This document shows, in pieces, positions 12,101-21,600 of a stretch of 64,000 nt of DNA. This DNA is from Biomphalaria glabrata. Lineage: Eukaryota; Mollusca; Gastropoda; Planorbidae. Under the pieces are notes generated by a model. That model was not told the origin of the DNA and did no database searches. It worked only from the letters and a program-made list of their open reading frames with translations. The position numbers and the translations under genes are program-made. The DNA is taken from NCBI RefSeq assembly GCF_947242115.1, contig NC_074716.1, forward strand, positions 3,367,001 to 3,431,000. Reading direction: 5' to 3'. Within the stretch, counting starts at the first letter, position 1. Each line of letters starts with the position of its first letter.

Positions 12101-13316
12101 AATTGTGCCAGTTATAAAATGTAATAAATCTAATTTTCTCTCATCGTTTAGATCTTCAGCCTGCATCTGGAGTCTGCTATTAACACCTGTACATTTGTGT
12201 CAGACATTTATTCTGTTTGTGGCTCCCAAGATGGGCACATTCACATAGTAGACTTAAGAAACACCAGGTAAGTGTGGACACATGACATAAACAGGAAACA
12301 CCAGATAAGTGTGGACACATAGCATGAAGATTAAACACAGAGTAACTGTAGATACATAGCATGAAGATTAAACACAGAGTAACTGTAGATACATAACATG
12401 CGACCATTCATACAATCTTCATGAATTATATGGAATGTAATTTTCTGGGAATCGTCTGGTTATTTCGAGAGAACATTGCAGGCATCAAAATGATGTTACA
12501 GAATATTTTATTTTACACCATTTAGTAGGCGTATTAAAATTTATTGAATATTTAATTTCTCTCTATCACTTTTCTAAGATATTTTTATTTTATTTTCAGT
12601 CAGCCATTGAAATCCTGGAAAGAGTCCAGAGGTCCAGTCTTGTCCATGCTGTCCCATAAAGGAGGGTTCTTTACATCTACAGGTACATGTAGCACCACCC
12701 CCCACATTCTTAATCTCAAGAAATAGATAAAGAAACCGACATTTTGTTATAGTACTCTAATCAGTTGGTCGTTGTGGTGGCCACATGGCACCCTCATTAA
12801 CCGTTGGCCATAGAAACAGATTACCTTAACACCATCTGCCCCATAGATCACAAGGTCTGAAAGATGAAACTTTAATCTGTTAAGAAATGAAAAGGTTTTG
12901 TTTTTTAATGGTTCATATTATTATGTGTTGTTTTTTTAACTTCAGTATTATATTTTCAAAAGCTACAGATTATACTCTAGTGAAACAAGCAATGTCAATA
13001 TTGAACAGTTTAAATGTGTGTGCATATTTTGTTCTATTCAATATAAAATAGATACAATAACACCTCTAGAATAAAAAAGACTAAGCTGCACGTGACCAGA
13101 AAGAAGTATTTGAAAAGTAATACTTATTAAGTCAGTGTTTTGTTACTTGCAGGGGATGGTTCATGTTTTCACATAAATGAAAGATGGGAGACAACTACTG
13201 AGCTAACTGGCTCGGACTGTGACCCAGTGTATAAAGTGTGCGATGATGGTAGTAACATCTACACATCGTGTAGAGATGGCTTCATCCGAAAGTACAGCTT
13301 GAACTACATCAACTAA
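3120..13316 (+). CDS. PAAF1: Proteasomal ATPase-associated factor 1 (WD40 repeat protein), 11 exons, complete
   Basis: Exons read from splice sites and reading phase: 3120-3175, 6576-6616, 7562-7668, 8697-8798, 9589-9684, 10098-10248, 11014-11205, 11662-11753, 12152-12267, 12600-12682, 13153-13316. The total is 1,200 nt, about 399 aa, against 392 aa for human PAAF1. All junction phases agree. The start MSAPVDRLILQSDWEQ matches the family N-terminus (LRIQSDWAQAL in human). WD repeats include GKLKIWQ, DTMIKIWS and SRDGTAKLWD; the conserved DSAIVDRGRN and ELTGSDCDPVYKV blocks identify PAAF1 rather than a generic WD40 protein. In mammals this protein binds proteasomal ATPases (Rpt subunits) and restrains 26S assembly. 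That role is family knowledge, not visible here. The exon 1 donor is GTTCGT, weaker than the others. Introns hold a LINE, SINEs, MITEs and two minisatellites. Identification is near certain; exon 1 is slightly less so. Confidence 0.95.
3476..5545. mobile_element. 5'-truncated LINE with inverted 5' half, in PAAF1 intron 1
   Basis: The - strand from about 4525 down to 3476 encodes the N-terminal and central reverse transcriptase (QRTAWICANEYW, SKAPGCDSIPPDLLK, SQCGFCSGRSTIDMIF, FIELIKTFDLVSREGLFKIL, STEGIYLHSKFDGK, LRAKTK). The + strand from about 4526 continues the same protein: TLIKDMLFGDDAAVVAHSQ (YADD-type core, here FGDD), FCYLGSTIQGDLSLEEEI, CVLRMLLYGSVSW, QRCLCWLGHVHQMEDNRIPK and a C-terminal CNICGREC...HSHMKKC finger. 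No endonuclease domain is left, and the segment between RT motifs before STEGIY is shortened. Codons are interrupted in several places, so it is dead. The order (inverted 5' part, then direct 3' part) is the twin-priming layout. Confidence 0.85.
5560..6120. other. PAAF1 intron 1, unannotated AT-rich DNA
   Basis: TCTAGA-rich sequence followed by featureless AT-rich DNA. No coding potential or recognisable repeat was seen. Confidence 0.5.
6125..6305 (+). mobile_element. LINE 3' end, family A
   Basis: Carries GCATGGAATGGGTTGCCTGA and the following coding decay, CATGACTAAATGCATGACGCG, the TGTAATCATCTTCT block and a GATAAGATAAGAT tail. Lies in PAAF1 intron 1, about 270 bp before exon 2. Confidence 0.75.
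6617..6976 (+). repeat. 17-bp minisatellite starting at the PAAF1 intron 2 donor
   Basis: About 21 units of a 17-bp repeat (TTATTGTAATGTAATCC) with few variants. The first unit begins with the GTAATG that is the exon 2 splice donor (CATCAG|GTAATG), so each unit carries a donor-like GTAATG. Confidence 0.95.
7281..7353 (+). mobile_element. 73-bp TTAA-flanked MITE (family M1)
   Basis: Perfect 12-bp terminal inverted repeats CTCTTTCTCTCC / GGAGAGAAAGAG flanked on both sides by TTAA, the target duplication of piggyBac-type elements. Two further copies of exactly 73 bp are at 13471-13543 and 52763-52835. Confidence 0.85.
7724..7861. mobile_element. MITE with GACCAAT-type ends (family M2)
   Basis: Inverted ends ACCAATCG...AGAAGGCCT and AGGCCTAATATAACGAATGGTCTC enclose a body shared with the copy at 14644-14824 (GAACACTGACCTGCA, GTCACAGGTCT). 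Lies in PAAF1 intron 3, shortly after exon 3. Confidence 0.65.
7950..8120 (+). mobile_element. SINE-2 (tRNA-derived), diverged
   Basis: Direct-orientation copy: tRNA-like head with GGTCCTGGTTCATATCC (B box-like), then GGCAGGTTTGGACTAG and GAAGGAACATGCGAAACATG. Confidence 0.7.
8230..8553 (+). repeat. 33-bp minisatellite in PAAF1 intron 3
   Basis: About 9.5 tandem units of a 33-bp repeat (ACTGTACAATAGTGACTTG + TTAAATAGTTTCAT), with point variants only. Because 33 is a multiple of three and the unit lacks stops, both strands show long spurious reading frames. It ends about 140 bp before exon 4. Confidence 0.95.
9719..9992 (+). mobile_element. SINE-1 (tRNA-derived), PAAF1 intron 5
   Basis: tRNA-like head (GATAAGGCACTTGGCTTCTG, then GGGCTCAGATCC as B box), body CTAATGGGTACCTGACATTA and GTTGGTCGTTGTGCTGGC, and the end CAAGGTCTGAAAGGGGAACT. 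One of at least seven copies in the window. Confidence 0.85.
10366..10645 (+). mobile_element. LINE 3' end, family A, interrupted
   Basis: Both flanks match family A (CAGTTAGGAAAACCAGTCTC and TCTCTAATTAACATGCACGG). About 120 bp of unrelated sequence beginning with an (AAT)n run sits between them at 10.43-10.55 kb. Confidence 0.65.
12766..12875 (+). mobile_element. SINE-1, 3' half only
   Basis: Matches only the 3' body of SINE-1 (GGTCGTTGTGGTGGCCACAT to CACAAGGTCTGAAAG). The tRNA-like promoter is absent. In PAAF1 intron 10. Confidence 0.75.
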
Positions 13317-13373
13317 TCTCTTCAATAAGAACAACTTATAATATAAATATTGTCATCATTGAAATGTCTCTTT

Positions 13374-13379
13374 AATAAA
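13374..13379 (+). terminator. Polyadenylation signal of PAAF1
   Basis: AATAAA lies 58 nt after the PAAF1 stop codon and is followed by a T-rich stretch, giving a very short 3' UTR. It is the first canonical signal downstream of the stop. Confidence 0.7.
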
Positions 13380-13470
13380 ATTGTTTTTTTTTCAACTGTC
13401 GTTTGCTGTTATCGCTAACCTTTGTTATGAGTTAAATATATCTCTATGAAGAACTTTCAACACTATTTAA

Positions 13471-13543
13471 CTCTTTCTCTCCGTAATTATTTACCACATT
13501 CTGTTGGAATCAACGCTGGTATCATCAGTTAGGAGAGAAAGAG
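13471..13543 (+). mobile_element. 73-bp TTAA-flanked MITE (family M1)
   Basis: Same length and orientation as the copy at 7281, with the same 12-bp inverted ends and TTAA on both sides. Sits about 90 bp past the PAAF1 polyadenylation signal. Confidence 0.85.
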
Positions 13544-13635
13544 TTAATATGCCAAACATAAAGGAAATTGAAGTTATTGATAAAAAATTTGGCACATCAG
13601 AATCAAGATTCTCTGGGTTTTTTGTTTTTTTTTTA

Positions 13636-13708
13636 GATGTTCCTTTAGATTTGAAGATAATTACATTCTAGCCTAAACCTCATGCAGGGTTAGCAGCGGG
13701 CAAGGTTC
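13636..13708 (-). mobile_element. SINE-2 fragment
   Basis: Reverse-orientation 3' piece: GATGTTCCTTTAGATTTGAA, then AAACCTCATGCAGGG and GCGGGCAAGGTTC. Overlaps the first unit of the tandem duplication that follows. Confidence 0.5.
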
Positions 13709-13932
13709 ATTTAGCTAAAATGCTGTTTTTGTCATTAAATCCTCAATCTAATGATTTTTACTAATGGTGTTACTCTAGTCAAGTGTGAATATTCATTTGT
13801 TATAAACCTCATGCAGGGTTAGCAGCGGGCAAGGTTCATTTAGCTAAAATGCTGTTTTTGTCATTTAATCCTCAATCTAATGATTTTTACTAATGGTGTT
13901 ACTCTAGTCAAGTGTGAATATTCATTTGTTAT
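13675..13932 (+). repeat. Two-copy 129-bp tandem duplication
   Basis: Units start at 13675 and 13804 and differ by about one base. Part of a SINE-2 fragment is included in each. A few bases of a third unit follow at 13933. Confidence 0.9.
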
Positions 13933-13949
13933 AAACCTCACGGCTGTTT

Positions 13950-14640
13950 TTTTATCTGTTCTAGTTTCCTTCAGTTTTCTTGAGTTGATGGGTCCCAAAA
14001 AAAAGAGAATTCGAATATTGGTCTAACCAAGGTTAAATCACTGTTTTAGTTTTATATTCTTGTTTAATTTATAATAAAACCTAGATAGTCTATCAGGTCA
14101 CTAATAAATATTATCAAAAAAAAAAAAAAAAAAAGATGCCAGACTAAAGATGTTGACCAGGTACATGTTAAGTTCGACACAACAAACTGCGCATGTTAAC
14201 ACAGGGAAAAAAAACGAGCCAAGCCAGATTACAGACAACGTAGAATTTGTATTAATATCAGCCATCTTCTCATCCCTCACAGCATCATCAACACAGCAGG
14301 TTACATTTAAAAACAATAGGTACTCTTTAAGAAGTTCATATACACATTAATTATATCCAGGTGCTCTTTGCGGCAACATAATGAAACAAAATGGCACCCA
14401 AACAACAGAGGTCATTCGGACAACCCCAGAGCGAGTTGTCATTTAATGTCGTCTATACACATTTACAGAATGAGCTAGGGAGTACTTTTGTTATCAATGA
14501 GTTCTTTTCAAGCCCACAGATGACTACTTATCAAGTTTTGTTCAGGTTTAGAGATCAAATCTGTACAATTTTTAAGCAAGGAAATTAGAAATTAAAGTAC
14601 AAAAAAAAATGCATTTAAAAGTACAGCCCTAGTGAAAATC
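13950..14640. other. Intergenic DNA between PAAF1 and CNOT2
   Basis: An A-run at 14117-14134 and otherwise featureless AT-rich sequence. Short open frames at 14101-14350 and 14391-14588 have no family signature and lie between convergent gene ends, so I do not call them genes. Confidence 0.45.
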
Positions 14641-14643
14641 CAA

Positions 14644-14824
14644 GACCAATCGTTCTAGAAGGCCTGAACACTGACCTGCAACATCACAACCTGTGGGCAG
14701 TTTAGACCAATAGCTCGTTGCCATGTCACAGGTCTTTACGACGTGCCAATTAGGTAATGGTCTAACCTTCCCAAAGGTTGTGATGAAGCAGGTTAGTCAT
14801 GAGGCCTTCTAAAACAAATGGTCT
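14644..14824. mobile_element. MITE with GACCAAT-type ends (family M2)
   Basis: Ends GACCAATCGTTCTAGAAGGC and AGGCCTTCTAAAACAAATGG form an imperfect inverted repeat of about 22 bp. The body is shared with 7724-7861. Lies between the convergent genes PAAF1 and CNOT2. Confidence 0.65.
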
Positions 14825-15276
14825 CGTGAAAAACTGATTAGCATACAGAAAATGAGCACAGTGTGGTCTCATGGGAAGGAAATTAATTGTTTTTCAGTTA
14901 TCAAATAGTTTAGTGTCTCAAACAAAAAAAATATATAAATTGAATCTGAGATGATGATGGTATATAAAATAAAACTGAGGTGAGGTCTGCACAATGAGAT
15001 GTCAAGCTGGAGTTTTCTTGAAGCTGTTCCAACTTCAAAAGAATAAAAAAAAAAATCTAAAATAAAAAAAAATTGTTAAAAAATTAGCTATTTTAGACTA
15101 GGACATTGCCATTGCTGTACAAAAATATGGTAATAAAAAAAAATTATGGTTAAGTAAAACTATCAACAAAAAGTGAATTTTTAAGTAATTTCTTGCAAAT
15201 CCTTTAAAACATTGTACGGACATTTCCCTTGTTTAATAAGTGAAACTAAGCACCCATGCTATCCCATGCTGCCCAG

Positions 15277-15282
15277 TTTATT
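15277..15282 (-). terminator. Probable polyadenylation signal of CNOT2
   Basis: AATAAA on the - strand (TTTATT on +), about 360 nt downstream of the CNOT2 stop codon. It would give a compact 3' UTR ending near 15255 and keep the transcript clear of convergent PAAF1. Inferred from motif and position only. Confidence 0.45.
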
Positions 15283-15642
15283 TACAATATTTAGCTTCTA
15301 GCTACCTGATATTTGCAAACATTGACTATTTCATCACTTGTGACCAGGCAAATAAAGCATTACCCATTTCTTTAAAAAAAATACAGTATATAATCCAAAT
15401 CTATTGACTCATGAAGGAATCACCTTGACCCCAACAAGTATCACTTAAGTCAAAATGCTATCAGCATCGATACCTCAAATCCCCCCTCCCCCTTTCCCAT
15501 TTGGAATCAATCCGTGGACTAAAGAACAAGAACTCAGTGATCAAGTACTTGATGAAGCAGCATTGGTCATAACTATACACGAAAGTTGAAAGTCAGTCTT
15601 TTTGTCACGTTTCTGGTTCATTCTGGTTACAACAAATGCAAG

Positions 15643-18600
15643 TCAGTTGGGTATCACCGGCCGCTCCTCTAATTTTTCATACTCTAAGTGGAATTCTTTG
15701 GTAAACTTCCGCCACTGGTTTGCATCGAAGAATAAGTAAGTCCCTCTTTCAGAAGTCTGAGTTTTGTTGAAAACTTCACATGCCGGGGCGCGTGTGAGCC
15801 AAACCCTCTCTTCCTTGTGATACCTCCAATCGCGGTTGTAGCTGAAACAAACAAGATGGAGTCATTTTTTTTTGTTTTACTATTTACCCTGAAGAAACTA
15901 CAGCTTCTAAAATATATAAATTTAACTATCTTTTCATATACTTTAAGTGGGAGATTCGAATTTGATCTAATAAATGATATGAACTTGTATCTCCATTACT
16001 TTGTTCAGTAAAAAAATTTTCTGTCTATTCTGAATCAGGTTGTCCAATGAATGTATATTTTCTGCCTACAAACAAGAATTTTGTAAATGACAATTTATCC
16101 CAAAATGAGTTTATTTTTAACATTTATCAGGTTTGGTTTTTTGAAACATTTCTAAGATGGTTATTTGTAACAGATTTGTACAAATGTTTTACATTGTTCA
16201 GATGTTCCTTCAGATTTTGAAGATAATTACATCTTAGCCAAAACATCCTCTAGGACAGCAGGGGATGGCAGGGTTCGAACCCAGAACCATAGAGACCTTC
16301 AAATGACGTCTAGAGAGCATACCACACGACCACGCAGGTTTGGTTCAAAGGAATTCTGTTTACTCTTTACTTATTTGCTGATCAAGCGTGGCATTTAGTC
16401 TGGATTGATAATGTGGCAGTACAACAAGATGCCTTACACTTAGATCACTCCTCATCTGCTGATTCTCATGACAATCCTTTGTCAAGAATGTACTAAATAT
16501 AAGCTGCTATCTTCAAAAGCACATCTCTATGTATATCTACACGTTGTGACACTACTTACAGTTCTGCTGCAGCTGCCAACTGTAAAACATCACCCCCGTT
16601 CATATAAAATAAATAAAATAGTAGATCTTCACTATATCGATTTAATTTGATTGGTGCAAGCTGAAACAGAACAAGGAGAATACGTCAAGTTGCTGACAGC
16701 AACACGAGTGGGTAGAAACATGAAATAGACAACAATGTGGTATATGCACACAGGAAGAACAAAACAATGGACTCTAAAACAACCAAAATAGCAACATTCA
16801 AATTAATCATCACTAATATACCACTGGTAACACTATGTTTATCCTCAGCTTTCTATATTTCTATTTCATAGTACTAAGGGAAACCTGAAGTCAAAATGTG
16901 GAAAGTCACCACCAAAAAAATAACAAAGCAAGTATTGAACTAGGGCATGCACTTGGCTTTCGAACTGAGGAGTTCAAAGTTCGGTGAAGACTGGGTTGTG
17001 AACTTCTGTATTTTTGGGGCGCCCCTGACCCCAGACAACACCTGGCAAGTAAAGGTGGTTGGTTATCGTTCTGGCCACAGGACACCTTTGTTAATCATTG
17101 ACTTTAGAAACAGATGAGCTTTACATCATCTGCCCCCATAGATTGGAAGTTCTAAAAGGGGTACTTATAGGGAAAAAAAATTTAACTATCAGCTATAATT
17201 ATTATGATAGCTTTTAAATAGCGCTACTTTCATGCTTATAGCATGGCTCAGAGCGCTTTTTGGTCCAATCTCATTTGTGGATCAGTGGGGGGGGGGGGGG
17301 GGTATCTAGGAGTTGGTTTTCCGTGCTGCCTTTAGGCGCTCAGTAAACACAACTCTGACCGAGTCGGGTGTGGAACCTCAAGCCCCCTTCTAGGTAGCCA
17401 AGCCAAGCCAAGTTCAAGCGCACTTGGCCTCTCGACCATGCTTCCCACCATTAAGATATTGAAATGGTCACTAAAATAGAAAATACAAATTTTGGAGGCA
17501 GTAATATGGTAATCTTTGTAGTAAGCACTAAAACTTGGCAATGGGCACTAACAGATTGTTTTAGTATTATTATTCAGGTGAATGTAATTGTTTTTGAATA
17601 ATTAACCAACATAAAACAAATCCAAGTTAATAATGTGCTGTTAACATCAAAACATACAATATAACAATCTAAGCTCACATTCTCAAATCAAGCTCAGGTT
17701 AAGGAGCAGTAGGCTATCTCTAAATAAGAAATACAAAGAAAGCTAAGTTAACTGAAACTAGAGTGTTGGCCTGACCTTATCTCTGATGAACATGTTAGTC
17801 AGATACTCCGCTGGTACATGGTAATCTGAAACAATAGTTTTCCATTAAACTGGGAATTAACTGTAGCTTAACGTTTTTAAACCTCATTTCCGTGAGATCT
17901 ACATTAAAAATTGATTAGCTTAAAAACTGTGCTATTTCGGCATCAGCGTATAGCTAAAAATAATGTCTAGAGTCTAGACTATACAACCAGATCCAAACTA
18001 CATTCAATACTGGGCACAGAAATGTTTTCATAGAACTAGACCCTTGATCAGTCAAATCTCTTTTTAAGACATTCACAGAAAAAAAAAAAATAAAGGTTTG
18101 CCTAATTATACATTGAAACAAAACAATGGACCTACTGACGTACGATAGTAATATAATTCAGGGGTTTTTTTTATTATGAACGTGTAAACGACAAAGAAAG
18201 GTTTGTCTAATAATAATAATAATAATTATATATATCATTTAAAAGATAAATATCATACCAATATCTTGGGGCCGACACGCTGTCTCTGCAAATGGAGACT
18301 GGAACATACTATAGAGATTTCTAAAAGTAAATATTTCAAACAAATTTAGATTAACCCATCAGAATATTCAACATTTTGTAAATTGATTATGAATACGAAA
18401 ATTAAAAATTTTTGTGAAAAATACTTTCTACTTAACCCTAACATTTGATCCAGTTTTAATATTATTACTTAAATGTATAAAGAGATTTTTTTTACAATAA
18501 TAATAGATTTTTAAAAAATGTTTACTTCAGCTAACCATTGTGCTACGTAACTTACTCTGGGGAATTTAAATTTAAGCCCAATGTAGTCAAGTCTATCCCC

Positions 18601-21600
18601 GGCGCTAACGCAACCATGTTGGCGTCTTGATCTGCTGCTCTGATGAAAGATAACAGGCCAACAATACCAAATTGGTCCATGACCATACCAGATGGGATGT
18701 TTGATATCATGCCTGAAAACAGAAAAGCAATTTTACAAAATGAGCTTTCACATTTGAAAGCAATTTTACAAAATGAGCTCTTTCACTTTGGAAAGCAATT
18801 TTCAATTGAACTGGAGAAGTACATTCTATCACTGGACAGTAAGTAATGAAAGTACAGCACAGTCATCTCTCTGGCGTTTTCATTGCAAAACAAAGATCTA
18901 TGCTCAAGTACTCCATTCTTAACAAAGTGCCTGTGAGAAGTGTCATTATTCAAATCTTCTCATTTATTTTTAGCCTTAAAGCTCAGGTTAATGTAACTTG
19001 ACTATTTTGAGAATAAACTTTGACACAGAGAAAATATATCAGTCTCATTGTTCAACATCAAACATTCAAACTCAAAAACTTTGTGTGTAATGACTATTTC
19101 TTATCCTGCTAGGCAAAGTATAAATTCATAATACAATGTGGGTCACAAGGTGGAACACAAAGGCTTTATGCAATTTTTTTTTTACACATCAAAACACAAG
19201 TTTTTAAAAATATGAGACTTTGAAACCCACGCCAGCAAACTTGTGACTAAATTTTACCAAAACTATTTTTTTTTAAAATATCTTTTTCAAATATTTTTTC
19301 AAGCATTGATAATAGATGTATGATTTTTTTTCATCTGAAAAAGCCCCCCACCCCATTTCTTTTCTTAAAGGACTGAAAGGCCCGTAAAACATATGACAGT
19401 AATTAAAAGGGTTCTTTAAAAAAAGCCTGTCACAGAAATATAGAGTTGTTACAGGCTTCAGTTAGAATTGTCACAAGATTCAGAGATAAGTGTAATGAAT
19501 AAATGCAAACCATGTTTATATCTTTTCCACATTTAATAAATGGTTTGGAAATTTTCTTTGCCTTAAAATGAACACGGAAATGTAATTTAGACTTATTCAA
19601 TACAACTTTAGGTAGTTTTGTTTCCCTCACTCTAAACTTTACCCTGGACTCAAAGCTTCCTTCATACACTCACTGTAATTAACACATTAAACTAAACAGA
19701 TCACATTAAACTAAACTGCTTGCTGGTAAACCTCACCATCAGGATGTGTTTGTATTCCTCGTCTCTGTGCCATTGTTGGTTTCCCATCCCCTTTGCTTCC
19801 ATCTTTAGACACTAACTCGCTGCCCACTGCTCCGTTGCCCTACAACGTAATAAGAAAATCAATCAAGTCAAAAACATCAGAGTTTCAGCACTTAAAAGAG
19901 GTAAAAAGTTGATTTTTCAATCCAACATAAACTGTGTACTAATGAGTCCTCTTTGTTGTTTTCATAAAACAAAATAAAGAAACCTGTTTGAATATAATAT
20001 ATTAATAAAAAGCCTGAATCAAACGAGTTAATAAACTGAAGTATTTTAGCTAAAGAGCTCATTGATTGTATCTAAGTAGTGACTTACATTTCTTAAGTCT
20101 CCAGATTGAACAGGTGGATCTACAATTAGAACATGTCAACATTTATTTTAACTCATTTTACAACTTCTACTGAAGATGTGAATTCAGAAAATAAAACATT
20201 CTCACAAGCTAAATCAACTGTAAAGTTGGTTTGATGTTTCAAAAAAGGTTAAATATACAAGAATTATAAATGTATATTGATCATTTCAAATAAACTAAGA
20301 GCTGCCTTGTGGAATCAAGTGATGACAAAAATCACAATATATGTACACAACAGATCTGATAACACAAGTATAGACAATAACCAAACTGTTGCTAGTAAAT
20401 CATTGAAATGTATGTGTTGTCTACCTAACTAAACACAGAAATGTATGTGTTGTCTACCTAACTAAACACAGAAATGTATGTGTTGTCTACCTAACTAAAC
20501 ACAGAAATGTGTTGTCTACCTAACTAAACATAGAAATGTATGTGTTGTCTACCTAACTAAACATAGAAATGTATGTGTTGTCTACCTAACTAAACATAGA
20601 AATGGTAAATGTATATGTTGTCTACCTAACTAAACATAGAAATGTACATGTTGTCTACCTAACTAAACATAGAAATGTATGTGTTGTCTACCTAACTAAA
20701 CATAGAAATGTATGTGTTGTCTACTTAACTAAACATAGAAATGTACATGTTGTCTACCTAACTAAACATAGAAATGTATGTGTTGTCTACCTAACTAAAC
20801 ATAGAAATGTATGTGTTGTCTACTTAACTAAACATAGAAATGTATGTGTTGTCTACCTAACTAAACATAGAAATGTATGTGTTGTCTACCTAACTAAACA
20901 TAGAAATGGTAAATGTATATGTTGTCTACCTAACTAAACATAGAAATGTACATGTTGTCTACCTAACTAAACATAGAAATGTATGTGTTGTCTACCTAAC
21001 TAAACATAGAAATGTATGTGTTGTCTACTTAACTAAACATAGAAATGTACATGTTGTCTACCTAACTAAACATAGAAATGTATGTGTTGTCTACCTAACT
21101 AAACATAGAAATGTATGTGTTGTCTACTTAACTAAACATAGAAATGTATGTGTTGTCTACCTAACTAAACATAGAAATGTATGTGTTGTCTACCTAACTA
21201 AACATAGAAATGGTAAATGTATATGTTGTCTACCTAACTAAACATAGAAATGTACATGTTGTCTACCTAACTAAACATAGAAATGTATGTGTTGTCTACC
21301 TAACTAAACATAGAAATGTATGTGTTGTCTACTTAACTAAACATAGAAATGTATGTGTTGTCTACCTAACTAAACATAGAAATGTATGTCTACCTAACTA
21401 AACAAAGAAATTTGTATAACCAAACTATGAAAAAACTGTAACTACATTTATATTAACTTTTCTTTCTGTCCTATACATGAGGTTTAAGTCACTTTTTCAA
21501 CTTGTGTTCAATTTACTTACTTTGTGCTCCCGGCAAGGCAGGAAACTCTTCCTGTGTTATATTGAATTCCGGGGCTGAGTCTGGCGCAGGTTTACTAACC

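Noticed and set aside
20602-21401. Three long frames of repeated VYVVYLTKHRN-type peptides
   Set aside because: The 33-bp minisatellite unit is a multiple of three without stops; the array lies in a CNOT2 intron on the opposite strand and the frames follow the repeat exactly.
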